Below, piece by piece: positions 9,738 through 18,870 of a stretch of DNA of 64,000 nt. Both the position numbers and the translations under genes were made by a program. The notes under the pieces were generated by a model, which did no database searches, was not told where the DNA came from, and worked only from the letters and a program-made list of their open reading frames with translations. This DNA comes from Candidatus Rickettsia kotlanii (GTDB lineage Bacteria > Pseudomonadota > Alphaproteobacteria > Rickettsiales > Rickettsiaceae): the NCBI GenBank assembly GCA_030295365.1, contig AP027062.1, positions 82,001 to 146,000 of the forward strand, read 5' to 3'. Within the stretch, counting starts at the first letter, position 1. Each line of letters starts with the position of its first letter.

Positions 9738-10004
9738 ATGTCTCCAAAATTCATGACATTTTACGAAAAATATATAACGATTGTCGGTACAATCGGCAAT
9801 TTGATGTTTTATGTACAGGCTCATAAGATTTTCACCTGCCAATCTTCGGCTTCTGTTTCTATGCCCGCCTTTACTATAAGTGCTATTGCTCTTTGTAGTT
9901 GGCTTATATACGGCATATTAATAAAAAATATACCTATTATAATAGCAAATATAGTAGGTTTTATCGGGGCATTATTAGTTCTCTTAACCATAATAATATA
10001 TTAA
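9738..10004 (+). CDS. SemiSWEET family small transporter
   Basis: An 88-residue integral membrane protein with three hydrophobic helices and the MtN3/PQ-loop pattern (GTIGNLMFYVQAHKIF, SASVSMPAFTISAIALCSWLIYG). SemiSWEETs form dimers that transport sugars or related small solutes across the inner membrane. The substrate here cannot be deduced. Rickettsiae import most metabolites from the host cell, so an importer role is plausible. The start could also be the internal Met at about 9756. The stop lies two bases before the der start, so the two genes are probably co-transcribed. Confidence 0.82.
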   Translation: MSPKFMTFYEKYITIVGTIGNLMFYVQAHKIFTCQSSASVSMPAFTISAIALCSWLIYGILIKNIPIIIANIVGFIGALLVLLTIIIY

Positions 10005-10006
10005 TA

Positions 10007-11350
10007 ATGACTAAGAAAATCATTACTTTAGTTGGTCGTCCGAATGTAGGCAAATCAACGCTTTTCAATAGATTAAGCATACGTAAAAAAGCTATCGTTC
10101 ACAATTTGCCAGGCGTCACTAGAGATAGAAAATATACAGACGGCAAAATCGGCTCTTTTGAATTTTTGTTAATTGATACCCCAGGACTTGACGAGAATCC
10201 TAATAGTATGGGAGAGAGGTTAATGGAACAGACTACTAAAGCAATTTTAGAGGCAAATTTAATTTGCTTTATGGTTGACGGTAGAAGCGGAATATTACCT
10301 GGTGATAAGCTACTTAGTAGTTTTGTTAGAAAATATAATAAGCCTGCTATATTGGTAGTTAATAAATGCGAGAAAGCTTTTGATTTTGATAAAGAATACT
10401 ACAAATTAGGGTTTGATAGTATGATAACTATCTCTGCCGAGTATGGCACAGGCTTAATTGATTTATATGACGAAATTATTGCCAAGTTACCTGAAGCAGA
10501 ATCAATCGAAACAAATATAGCCGATCCAATTAAAGGAGATTGTTTGCAGATAGTAGTTAGTGGCAGACCTAACGCCGGAAAATCTACTTTTATAAATGCT
10601 CTTATTAATGATGAAAGATTATTAACCGGTCCTGAAGCCGGCATTACTCGTGAATCAATTGAAATTGATTGGCAATATAAAAATAATCATATTAAATTGA
10701 TTGATACGGCAGGACTCCGCAAGAAATCTACTATTACAGAGTCTTTAGAAAAATTATCGGCATCGGATACTATTAACAGTATTAAATTTGCTAATACCGT
10801 AATCTTAATGATTGATGCTTTAGCTCCTTTAAAACAGCAAGATTTAAATATTGCAAGCCATGTGGTAAATGAAGGAAGAAGTATAGTTATAGTAGTGAAT
10901 AAATGGGATTTAGTTAAAGAATCCGAAAAAGAAGCATTTCAGGAAGAATTTTATTATCAGATAAATACTCATCTGCCTCAGGCTAAAGGTATCCCCGTTC
11001 TATTCATTGCAGCAATAAATAAACAAAATATTGAACAAGTGCTAGATGCTTGTCTTAAAATTTATAAAATTTGGAATAAGAAAATAACTACTAGCAAATT
11101 AAATGAATGGCTTAATTTTACTACGGAAGCACATCCGCTGCCTTTACAAAAAGGCGGCAGAAGAGTGCGTGTAAAATATATGACTCAAACCAAAACCCGC
11201 CCCCCTACTTTCAAGCTATTCTCTAATAATCCAGAAAAAATTACCGATAGCTATACTAGGTATTTAGTAAACAATATGCGTGAGGCTTTTGACATGCCGG
11301 GCGTTCCTATTAGATTCATTTACGTAAAAACTAAAAACCCATATGTGTAG
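10007..11350 (+). CDS. der: Ribosome-biogenesis GTPase Der (EngA)
   Basis: Der has two tandem GTPase domains and a C-terminal KH-like domain and is needed for 50S ribosomal-subunit assembly. Domain 1 has GRPNVGKST, DTPGLD and NKCE. Domain 2 has GRPNAGKST, DTAGLRKK and NKWD. The C-terminal KH-like domain contains RVRVKYMTQTKTRPPTF. I chose the ATG at 10007 (MTKKIITLVG). The frame is open further upstream from 9899, but that part overlaps the SemiSWEET gene and has no conserved sequence. The product of 447 residues fits the family. Confidence 0.95.
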   Translation: MTKKIITLVGRPNVGKSTLFNRLSIRKKAIVHNLPGVTRDRKYTDGKIGSFEFLLIDTPGLDENPNSMGERLMEQTTKAILEANLICFMVDGRSGILPGDKLLSSFVRKYNKPAILVVNKCEKAFDFDKEYYKLGFDSMITISAEYGTGLIDLYDEIIAKLPEAESIETNIADPIKGDCLQIVVSGRPNAGKSTFINALINDERLLTGPEAGITRESIEIDWQYKNNHIKLIDTAGLRKKSTITESLEKLSASDTINSIKFANTVILMIDALAPLKQQDLNIASHVVNEGRSIVIVVNKWDLVKESEKEAFQEEFYYQINTHLPQAKGIPVLFIAAINKQNIEQVLDACLKIYKIWNKKITTSKLNEWLNFTTEAHPLPLQKGGRRVRVKYMTQTKTRPPTFKLFSNNPEKITDSYTRYLVNNMREAFDMPGVPIRFIYVKTKNPYV

Positions 11351-11447
11351 TTTAAAATTAATTAATAACAGTTTAGTTATTAGCACCGAAAAATCTGAAT
11401 TAGATATATTACTAGATAATATTAATGATTACATCATGAATTATTAA
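11343..11447 (+). pseudogene. Short remnant ORF after der
   Basis: A 34-codon frame (MCSLKLINNSLVIST…) starts eight bases inside the der 3' end and ends at 11447. It has no recognised domain. The tight overlap with der suggests it was once the start of a translationally coupled longer gene. It could be a real small peptide, but a truncated gene is more likely. Confidence 0.3.
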
Positions 11448-11492
11448 GTAATGATAAGACTAAAGGTAATGAAATATGGTAACTTATATACT

Positions 11493-12635
11493 TTAACCAA
11501 GCTGTAAATTAGATAAGTTTGCTATCCCAACTACACTTATTTTTTCTGTTTTTTTATATGTATTATTCCCGGCGGTAACAATATGTAAATGTTCTAACTG
11601 CAAATCGGCAAGAACGGTATGCATTGATTTAGTAATATTAGGAGCATCAGCATTTTTTACTTCAAAGCCGTATTTCTTACCATGCTTAATAATTAACAAA
11701 TCTAATTCTACTCCTGTTTGCGTTCGCCAAAAAAAATACTCTGCATCCGTTTTAAATTTACGTATTAACTCCTCTATTACAAACCCTTCAAATGAAAGAC
11801 CGCGTTTTGGGTGAACATACCAATCATGTTCGTGAATCCCTAATAATGCATGTAGTATTCCGCTATCTCGTATATAGACTTTCGGTGCTTTCACTTGACG
11901 TTTTGAGATATTTTCATACCAAGGTTTTAATAACCGAATCATAAAAGTTTGCTCTAATATTTCAGTATAACGTTTGATAGTCATATCCGTTAAACCGAGC
12001 GACCTTCCAAGCTCGCTATAATTTAATAATTGCCCATGATTATGAGCAAGCATCATCCATAACTGCCTCATTACATGTGCATTAAGAGATATTCCTAAAC
12101 TAGGCAAATCACGCTCGATAAAACTAGTGATGTAGCTATTACGCCATCTAAGACTTTGGACATAATTTTTTGCTAAATATGATTTAGGAAAACCACCTCT
12201 TAACCATAACTCCCTAAAATCATTTATCTCTATTAAATTGAACGGAGTAAGCTCCATATATTCAATACGGCCGGCTAATGATTCTGAAGATTGTCGCAAT
12301 AATTCTCTAGAAGCACTACCTAATATTAAAAATTTTTTGTTTGAATAGTCAGCAAGAACTCTTAAATAAGGAAAAATTTCAGGTTGTCTTTGAATTTCAT
12401 CAATTACTATTAAACCGTTTAAAGGCTCAAGAGTTGTTTTAAGATTCTTAAATTGATCTAAGTGAGCTGGATCCTCAAGGTCAAAAAAGTAGCTCTTTTC
12501 ATCTTCTTTAAGCTGTTTAACATAAGCGTGCGCTAAAGTAGTTTTACCACATTGCCTTGGACCGAGCATGGCACAAATAGGGAATATCTCAAGAGCACCT
12601 GTGATATGTGTTAAATAATAATGTCTTTCTATCAT
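11493..12635 (-). CDS. AAA-type ATPase with DUF4143 domain
   Basis: A 380-residue protein of the archaeal-type ATPase/DUF4143 family. Near the start it has Walker A GPRQCGKTT, then Walker B LIVIDEIQ and the sensor-like ILGSASRELL. The C-terminal half carries the DUF4143 winged-helix and PD-(D/E)XK-like region, GVELDLLIIKHGKKYGFEVKNAD, with the D…E-x-K pattern of a nuclease fold. The cellular role of the family is not established. I chose ATG 12635 (MIERHYY); the longer frame begins with TTG at 12695. A broken relative lies at 33208-34154. Downstream, 35-150 bases from the der gene, no partner gene is evident. Confidence 0.85.
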   Translation of the reverse strand: MIERHYYLTHITGALEIFPICAMLGPRQCGKTTLAHAYVKQLKEDEKSYFFDLEDPAHLDQFKNLKTTLEPLNGLIVIDEIQRQPEIFPYLRVLADYSNKKFLILGSASRELLRQSSESLAGRIEYMELTPFNLIEINDFRELWLRGGFPKSYLAKNYVQSLRWRNSYITSFIERDLPSLGISLNAHVMRQLWMMLAHNHGQLLNYSELGRSLGLTDMTIKRYTEILEQTFMIRLLKPWYENISKRQVKAPKVYIRDSGILHALLGIHEHDWYVHPKRGLSFEGFVIEELIRKFKTDAEYFFWRTQTGVELDLLIIKHGKKYGFEVKNADAPNITKSMHTVLADLQLEHLHIVTAGNNTYKKTEKISVVGIANLSNLQLG

Positions 12636-12706
12636 CCTTGTAATTTCATAATGATACTTTGAATTTACAATATAATTTAAATCAAATAATAGCAAGATGT
12701 TTCTAT

Positions 12707-12862
12707 GTCCTGTGCACTTTTGATTAATGATTATAATTAGATCTTTTTAAGCGAAAATTAATAAGATTTTTAAAGGAATAGTTATGCATATTGCAAAAAA
12801 TTTAATAATTTCCAGCTAAAAAGAGCCATAATTATGATTATTCTATTAAAAGTGCACAGGAC
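12707..12862. repeat. Long palindromic element, family E, copy 1
   Basis: The outer arms GTCCTGTGCACTTTT (12707-12721) and AAAAGTGCACAGGAC (12848-12862) are 15-bp perfect reverse complements. The inside has the core AGCGAAAATTAATAAGATTT followed by AAAGGAATAGTT, shared with the copies at 46277 and (inverted) 50203. The right end abuts the stop codon of the dead gene at 12863-14629. Confidence 0.8.
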
Positions 12863-14629
12863 TTAGGCTCCTCTACTGGATTTTCCTATCTCTCTTTGTC
12901 TTTCTTCTAATACCTTACTTGTATGCGGTCCTACCACTTCTTTATCTTTACTAAATTAACTATAGTTTCTGCTACTACTCCTAGCACTTTTGGATCTGAT
13001 AATAATTTTAACGCCAGCAATATAATTTTACCGTATTCATGTTTGCTAAATTTATCGGCAATTTGAATTAATTCAGGTGCATGTTTACCGGCTATCTTTA
13101 CTAATTTTTCACCGTCTAATTTTAATTTTTGCCCCTTAGGTATTTCATTTCAAAACTCATCTATAACCGGTCTTAAACTACTTGCATGTTTTTTGTTAAT
13201 AGTTCAGGAAGGTCTTTTTCAATTATTGTTCTTATTTCCGGATTATGGTTTTTAATTTGTATCAAAGGACTAATCAATTCTTTTACCTCTTTTATTTTTT
13301 CTTCTTTTAATTTCTCTTCCTTTGGAAGTAGCTTAATTAACTGAAATTTTTGTATCAGCAACTTTATCACTATCGGGAAGAGCGAGGCTTGCAAGTTTAG
13401 TAATTGACGGCAGAGCATCTTTTAAAAAAGGCATAGAACTCCGGATCTTTCCCTTGTGATTCTATTCTTTCCTTTACTTTAGAATGTTTTAAAACATCTA
13501 ATATATCCTATTTATTACTATCTAAATATCACGGTAATTCTGTTTCTAAAACAGGAGATAAATTATCAATAATTTTTTTGACATTTACAACTAACTCTAC
13601 TATTTGAGGTTTCTTGCCTTTTAATAACTCTTTTTTAGTTTCAGTATCTAACCCTTCCATATTTAGGTTAATTTTAGTCCAACGCTGATTTTCTTTAAGC
13701 TGACTATAAGCTTTTATAACTAAAGGAGTACTTTCAATTAATTTTTCGCTAGAATTTACAAGTAGTGCTACTGTATTTGCAATTAATTCAAGTTTAGCGA
13801 TTTTTTGTGCTTTATTATTTATTATATTTTCTGTAATTTGAACTCACCCATTTTGATTATCAGGATTTTTTTAAAATTGCACTAAATCGTGATTTAAGCA
13901 GGGGTTTTACTTTGTCTGAAGTAATAATGTCATGTATATTTTTATAGCACCTTGAGATGACGCGTTTTTTGTTTAATATTCTTTTATATATTTCTTGTGC
14001 TTTTGGGCTTAAATCGCTTTCTAGTGCTTTAGATATTAAATCTACTCCTAGTGTAGATAATTCTCTGATAAATCTAGGACTTATTTTGTCTAATACATTT
14101 ATTGTTTCTGTTTTGGAAGTTTGAAAGTTTTTTGTTATTTTGCTAAGCCTCTTGTTTAAAATAGGCGTGAGAAGATATGGGATAACTTTAGACTGTAAAA
14201 GAGTTTCTTTTGAACTATTGGATATAGTTCCGGAATGTAAAACAGAAGCACATTTTTTTACGATACTGCATCTGCTATCATATTGTAACCAGCTTCAATA
14301 GAACCTACACTAGTGGTAGCACTTCTCGCTTTTCTGAGGTTATTAAGCTCCAATGCAAGATCAGATAAAACTTGAGAAGCCTCCCAGGTAAACTGCAATG
14401 CACTAGGAACATTCCCGACTGCTTGGACAACACTTTGTATTATACCTAAATTATCTTTATTAAGATCTAGATATCGTTTATTTAACTCATCATATTTTTG
14501 GTTACCTGTTTCAGCTCCAAGAGCTAAATATCCAACTTGAACCCACGAAGAAAGGTTTTTATATTCTTCATCAAGCTATTGCCTTATATTATCAATGGAT
14601 TCTTGCTCTTGCTCTTGGCTTTTAGACAT
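12863..14629 (-). pseudogene. Remnant of a large unknown protein gene
   Basis: From an ATG at 14629 the minus strand encodes MSKSQEQEQESIDNIRQ, a stop, then in-frame conserved-looking text (LDEEYKNLSSWVQVGYLALG…, NVPSALQFTWEASQVLSDLALELNNLR). Further pieces follow in shifting frames (LELIANTVALLVNSSEKLIE, EIRTIIEKDLPELL). It ends near 12863 with VLEERQREIGKSSRGA. At least half a dozen stops or frameshifts are present. The predicted protein is helical and rich in Leu, Lys and Glu, with no recognised domain. Several shorter open frames in this span are its fragments. Confidence 0.65.
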
Positions 14630-14713
14630 TTAAATACCTTTATATAATTTAAAAGTTTACTTTTTCATTTTTGTTAATTTTAAAAGTCATGGTTATCTTG
14701 CAATGGTTTTTTA

Positions 14714-15294
14714 CTATAATTTTTCATTTACAGGTAAATCCATACTAACCTCTCCACACAATAAAACGATATTCTCCATTACCTGAGGATCTATATCTGG
14801 GTTGTTATACTCTTTATTTTTCTGAATCCAGTTTAATAGTAAGGGGTGGGCCATAATGCCATGATTTTCGGTAAAGATTTTTGCTGTATAGTACCAACAT
14901 TATACTCGCGTTTTAAAACTTCAGCCGATATTTACCCTACATCACCGATAAAATATATTTCTGAGAAATGCAAAATCGATTTAATATTATTATCGGGATC
15001 TATATGGATTTATAATATTCACGTTGTACATCATTAAGCAATTTTGCTACTATAAGTGGTTTATCAAGATGTTTTGCTATACTTACTAAAGTTATATTTT
15101 CTAAGTTTTCGAGGCATTGAATAATTTTATCTAAAGCCGCTAATTTTTCAAACTCTTCCTCTCCTATTTTTTCTTTTAGGTCTTTTTTATATTTTTGTTC
15201 TTTATCTGAAGGAAATACTAATTTATCATTTTTACAATCAACTAAAACAAGGAGTAGTAATAGGATATTTAATAAACAAATCTTTTAGTTTCAT
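14714..15294 (-). pseudogene. Broken gene for a predicted lipoprotein
   Basis: It starts MKLKDLFIKY at ATG 15294. A frameshift follows, and the next frame continues LLLLVLVDCKNDK, a lipoprotein signal with lipobox LVDC. The mature part runs KDLKEKIGEEEFEKLAALD and HLDKPLIVAKLLNDVQ to a stop near 15000. After it, KREYNVGTIQQKSLPKIMALWP and, after a second shift, LLLNWIQKNKEYNN…DLPVNEKL reach a stop at 14714. No family was recognised. Confidence 0.6.
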
Positions 15295-15368
15295 AATAAT
15301 AAATTTCTTAATATATAAGGCTATAATATTAATAATTTTTATATGTCAAATAATATTTTCTAGACTAT

Positions 15369-16784
15369 CTAGGTCATGCTTTTTACCAATCGTAACAACT
15401 TCGCTTCAGGACTTAGATTTTTCACGGCCCATTTTTTAATCCAAGGTTCGGCAAGCTGCCACATATTAACATTACCGTCTAACTGTCTGCCTATCCCTTC
15501 CACCATTATTAAAGTCTTTTGCAATAGCAACAACTCCGGTTGTACTTCCATACCGAAATCTTCCGTGATTTTAAATAAATGTGCAAGCAGCTTACCTATG
15601 GAAACATTTTTTATGGGCATTCCTACTATAGGCTCGGTAACTGCTCTACAACTTTGAGCGAATAAATCTAAATCGGTATTTGATGGGATGTAGCCGGCTT
15701 TTAAATGTACTTTAGCAACTAATTTATAATCACGCCTTAAAAAGCCAAATAGACTTTCAGCAACAGCCAAACGATCCTTTTCTTTAAGTCTGCCCATAAT
15801 ACCGAAATCAAGTAAAATTATCTTACCTTGCTTATTCACTAAAATATTCCCTGCATGTAAATCAGCATGAAAAAATCCGTCTCTATAGGCTTGATTGAAA
15901 AACATTACTGCAAAATCCTGAGATATTTTTGCTGGTTCTAACCCCATTTCCCTTAGTAGCAAAGTATCATATATAGAAGTACCATCTAACCACTCGGTGG
16001 TTAGTATATTTTCTGATGTTAAATCCCAATATATTTTAGGGATTATCACGTTAATATCATTTCGCATATTATCCGTCAGCTCAGAAGCTGCTGCCGCCTC
16101 TAAACGTAAATCAAGCTCAAATTTCATAGTTTCATGAAATTTATCGACTACTTTAATTGGTTTTAGCCTTTTTGCTTTAGGAAATTTTGAGATAATTTTT
16201 GCAAGAAAATATAGTAGCTTAATATCTCTGTTATATTTTTTATGAATACCCGGACGCAAAATTTTTACTGCAACATATTCACCGGTTATAAGTTGTGCTT
16301 TATGTACCTGCGAAATTGATGCGGCAGCGATGGGAGTATCGTCGAGGTGTAAGAAAGGGAGGATGTCATGACTCATAGTCGTAGACTGCGTGGCAATCTT
16401 TTGTTTGCTTGCTGAGATTGCTTCATCGACATAAATGTCTCCTCGCAACGATGTTATCAACCTTCTAGCTACCCCACCATCAAACGGAGGTAGCTTATCT
16501 TGCAGTAATCTTAAATAACCTGCTATCTCTGCTCCTACTAAATCGGCTCTTGTCGAAAGAGTTTGTCCGAATTTTATATAAATAGGTCCAAGATCACTTA
16601 AACAATCTATTAAGCGTTTGCCGTAATCTTCCCGTGATTTTTTTATTAACGAGACCGGAGCAAAAAATAAGGCTAATATATAACCGATAAACCTAAAATA
16701 TTTAGGACTTCTTGAATCAATTAAGATTTGCTTTTTACTGATGATACGAAAAACACGTATTAAATTAAACAAATTACTTATCAT
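15369..16784 (-). CDS. ubiB: UbiB/ABC1-family protein of ubiquinone biosynthesis
   Basis: UbiB is an atypical protein-kinase-like ATPase that supports ubiquinone synthesis. The 471-residue protein has the family-specific KxGQ-type motif (YIKFGQTLSTRADLVG), the AAASISQVHKA segment, the lysine motif VAVKILRPG, and ADLHAGNILV with LLDFGIMGRL as catalytic and metal-binding loops. Between GGVARRLI and FLHLDDTPIAAAS there is an extra stretch of about 30 residues (TSLRGDIYVDEAISASKQK…) translated from a family B palindromic repeat, absent from the normal family alignment (from knowledge). It lies next to ubiE on the same strand, 150 bases downstream of it. Confidence 0.93.
   Translation of the reverse strand: MISNLFNLIRVFRIISKKQILIDSRSPKYFRFIGYILALFFAPVSLIKKSREDYGKRLIDCLSDLGPIYIKFGQTLSTRADLVGAEIAGYLRLLQDKLPPFDGGVARRLITSLRGDIYVDEAISASKQKIATQSTTMSHDILPFLHLDDTPIAAASISQVHKAQLITGEYVAVKILRPGIHKKYNRDIKLLYFLAKIISKFPKAKRLKPIKVVDKFHETMKFELDLRLEAAAASELTDNMRNDINVIIPKIYWDLTSENILTTEWLDGTSIYDTLLLREMGLEPAKISQDFAVMFFNQAYRDGFFHADLHAGNILVNKQGKIILLDFGIMGRLKEKDRLAVAESLFGFLRRDYKLVAKVHLKAGYIPSNTDLDLFAQSCRAVTEPIVGMPIKNVSIGKLLAHLFKITEDFGMEVQPELLLLQKTLIMVEGIGRQLDGNVNMWQLAEPWIKKWAVKNLSPEAKLLRLVKSMT
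16363..16458. repeat. Family B palindromic repeat inside ubiB
   Basis: ATGTCATGACTCATAGTCGT…TGGCAATCTT is mirrored by GAGATTGCTTCATCGAC…CTCCTCGCAACGATG. The repeat is read through in frame and adds about 30 residues upstream of the conserved AAASISQVHKA motif. Confidence 0.75.
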
Positions 16785-16821
16785 CTATTATATACTCCGA
16801 AGTAAAATAAAGAGTAGTATA

Positions 16822-16950
16822 CAAAGATCAACTTTAAAAAGAGCAAGGAGTTCATAAGTCGATGAGCGGAGCGTATACTTAATATGTGAGAGTACCGCAG
16901 ATCTTGTAGAACGACGTAGCCAATTTTTGAAGTTCATTGAGTATACGCAC
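16822..16950. repeat. Dispersed repeat at the ubiE 3' end (family D, copy 2)
   Basis: On the plus strand: AGAGCAAGGAGTTCATAAG, GAGCGGAGCGTATAC…ATGTGAG, AACGACGTAGCCAATTTTTG and GAGTATACGCAC. The block order matches the copy after lptD (4023-4177). It overlaps the last codons of ubiE, so its edge is set at the gene end in both cases. Confidence 0.7.
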
Positions 16951-17680
16951 TGTGGATAGCAACTATTCCGCCACTTAGATTTTTATAACCGACTTCCTCA
17001 AAACCGGCGTCTTTAATCATTATTCTAAACTCGTCTTGTGAGGGGAATAAATCTATACTTTCGGCCAAATATTCATATGCCTCTTTATTACCCGCTATCA
17101 TTTGACCAATACTCGGTATAACATTAAATGAGTAAAATTTATAGAAATCTTTTATGTACCCTTCCTTTACTTTTGAAAACTCAAGACATATAAACTTGCC
17201 CATTGGCTTTAAAACCCTACATGCTTCCTTTAAAGCCTTATTTATATCAGGTACGTTTCTAATACCGAATGCTATAGTATAATAATCAAAACTATCATCC
17301 GGAAACGGTAGTGCTTCAGCACTTGCTACAGTAAATTTAAGATTTTGAAATAAATTCAGATCTATTGCTTTTTTCTTAGCTTGCTTTAACATTTCTTCAT
17401 TAATATCACTTAAAGTTAAAGAGATATTATTAACTCTATCTCTTGCTTTTTTAGCAAGTTTTAAAGCAATATCACCGGTACCGCTAGCAACATCTAATAT
17501 ATGAGAGTTAAGATTTGGAATTTGCCTAATAAATTCATCTTTCCATAAGCGATGCAATCCCAAACTCATTAAGTCATTCATTAAATCATACTTATCAGCG
17601 ACATTAGAAAAAACGTTATTTACTAAACCTTGTTTTTTAGTGTAGTCTACTTTTTTAAAGCCAAAATTTGTTTGGTTCAT
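16934..17680 (-). CDS. ubiE: Demethylmenaquinone/2-polyprenyl-6-methoxyphenol methyltransferase
   Basis: UbiE is the SAM-dependent C-methyltransferase of ubiquinone (and menaquinone) synthesis. The 248-residue protein begins [21 protein letters not shown], followed by [19 protein letters not shown] (UbiE signature 1), SAM-binding [14 protein letters not shown] and [10 protein letters not shown] (signature 2). Length is normal. It faces mutM divergently with only 28 bases between starts, and ubiB lies downstream on the same strand. The last codons fall in a dispersed repeat. Confidence 0.95.
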   Translation of the reverse strand: MNQTNFGFKKVDYTKKQGLVNNVFSNVADKYDLMNDLMSLGLHRLWKDEFIRQIPNLNSHILDVASGTGDIALKLAKKARDRVNNISLTLSDINEEMLKQAKKKAIDLNLFQNLKFTVASAEALPFPDDSFDYYTIAFGIRNVPDINKALKEACRVLKPMGKFICLEFSKVKEGYIKDFYKFYSFNVIPSIGQMIAGNKEAYEYLAESIDLFPSQDEFRIMIKDAGFEEVGYKNLSGGIVAIHSAYTQ

Positions 17681-17708
17681 AGTTTTTTATTATAAATATT
17701 ATTATCAA

Positions 17709-18530
17709 ATGCCAGAACTTCCTGAAGTAGAAACTCTTAAAAACTCTCTAAAAGATAAGCTAATCGGGCTTATTATAGAAAATGTAGAGTTAAAAAGAGA
17801 TAATTTACGTTATAAGCTATCCCCGCTTTTAGCTACAGAAATCTTAAATACTAATATACTGGATGTTAGGCGTCGTGCAAAATATTTAATTATAGATTTT
17901 AATAATGATTATTCTTTAATAGTTCATCTAGGCATGAGCGGTAGATTTACTCTGCAATCTGTTAATTATAAAACTCAAAAACATGATCATGTGATTTTTG
18001 ATTTAAGTAACGGCGAAAAGTTAATTTTCAACGATACTAGACGATTCGGTATGATTTATAGTTTTAAGACTAATCTCTTAGAAAAAGAATTTTTTAATGA
18101 TTTAGGCATAGAACCTTTTTCTGATTTATTGACGTTAGACTCTCTAAAAAATAAGCTACAAACTAAAAAAATACCAATAAAAAACTTGATTATGGATAAT
18201 AGAGTTATAGTCGGAGTCGGTAATATCTATGCTTCCGAAAGTCTTCATTTAGCTAGAATTCATCCGGATAAATCAGGTAGCGATTTAAGGGATGATGAAA
18301 TAGAAAATTTAATTAAATCGATTAGAGATGTGTTAACTAAAGCTATAACTGCCGGCGGTACTACTATTAAAGATTTTGTAAACGGCGATAACAAACCTGG
18401 TTATTTTACTCAGCAACTTATGGTTTACGGTAGAGAGGGACAAAGTTGTTTAAGCTGCTCTAGCACTATTATCAAGACAAAGCATTCAGGCAGAAGTACT
18501 TTTTATTGTAAAATTTGCCAATATAGTTAA
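17709..18530 (+). CDS. mutM: Formamidopyrimidine-DNA glycosylase
   Basis: MutM removes 8-oxoguanine and formamidopyrimidines in base-excision repair. After the initiator Met, PELPEVETL supplies the catalytic N-terminal Pro and Glu. [16 protein letters not shown], the helix-two-turn-helix [17 protein letters not shown] and the C-terminal zinc finger (CLSCSS…TFYCKIC, Cys4) complete the family pattern. The 273-residue length is normal. It is divergent from ubiE. Confidence 0.96.
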   Translation: MPELPEVETLKNSLKDKLIGLIIENVELKRDNLRYKLSPLLATEILNTNILDVRRRAKYLIIDFNNDYSLIVHLGMSGRFTLQSVNYKTQKHDHVIFDLSNGEKLIFNDTRRFGMIYSFKTNLLEKEFFNDLGIEPFSDLLTLDSLKNKLQTKKIPIKNLIMDNRVIVGVGNIYASESLHLARIHPDKSGSDLRDDEIENLIKSIRDVLTKAITAGGTTIKDFVNGDNKPGYFTQQLMVYGREGQSCLSCSSTIIKTKHSGRSTFYCKICQYS

Positions 18531-18590
18531 TTCACTTGGCATATTTTTAAAACTATTAATAATAGCTATTTATTATTTATTCAATTAAAA

Positions 18591-18855
18591 TAGACTTCTT
18601 GCATAACCTATCTTATAAAGAGGAGTTTGAAGGAGACACGAAACACAGCACCACAGCGTACAAAAAGATACATGAGTGAGTATTGGATCGACGTATATCG
18701 CAGATACTTCAAAAGTTGGGAGTCAAATAAGTGGTAAACTTGCACAGCGTATAAAAATACGTGAACACAGGCAAATTCCGAAATTTAACGTACCAAATCT
18801 TGAAGTATTAAAGGTATACTAATTACCTTTAGAAGGAGGTTATGCAAGAAGTCTA
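18591..18855. repeat. Element with 18-bp perfect terminal inverted repeats (copy 2)
   Basis: TAGACTTCTTGCATAACC (18591-18608) and GGTTATGCAAGAAGTCTA (18838-18855) are exact reverse complements around about 230 bases. The inside has two GCGTA…TACRTGAG-like boxes (near 18655 and 18740) resembling the family D signature, and no open frame. The element abuts the start of the dead manC gene. The ends resemble those at 56-195. Confidence 0.75.
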
Positions 18856-18870
18856 ATAAAGCTGGTGATT

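Noticed and set aside
9899-10006. Extended N-terminus of Der overlapping the SemiSWEET gene
   Set aside because: There is no conserved sequence before MTKKIITLVG, and the frame overlaps another gene.
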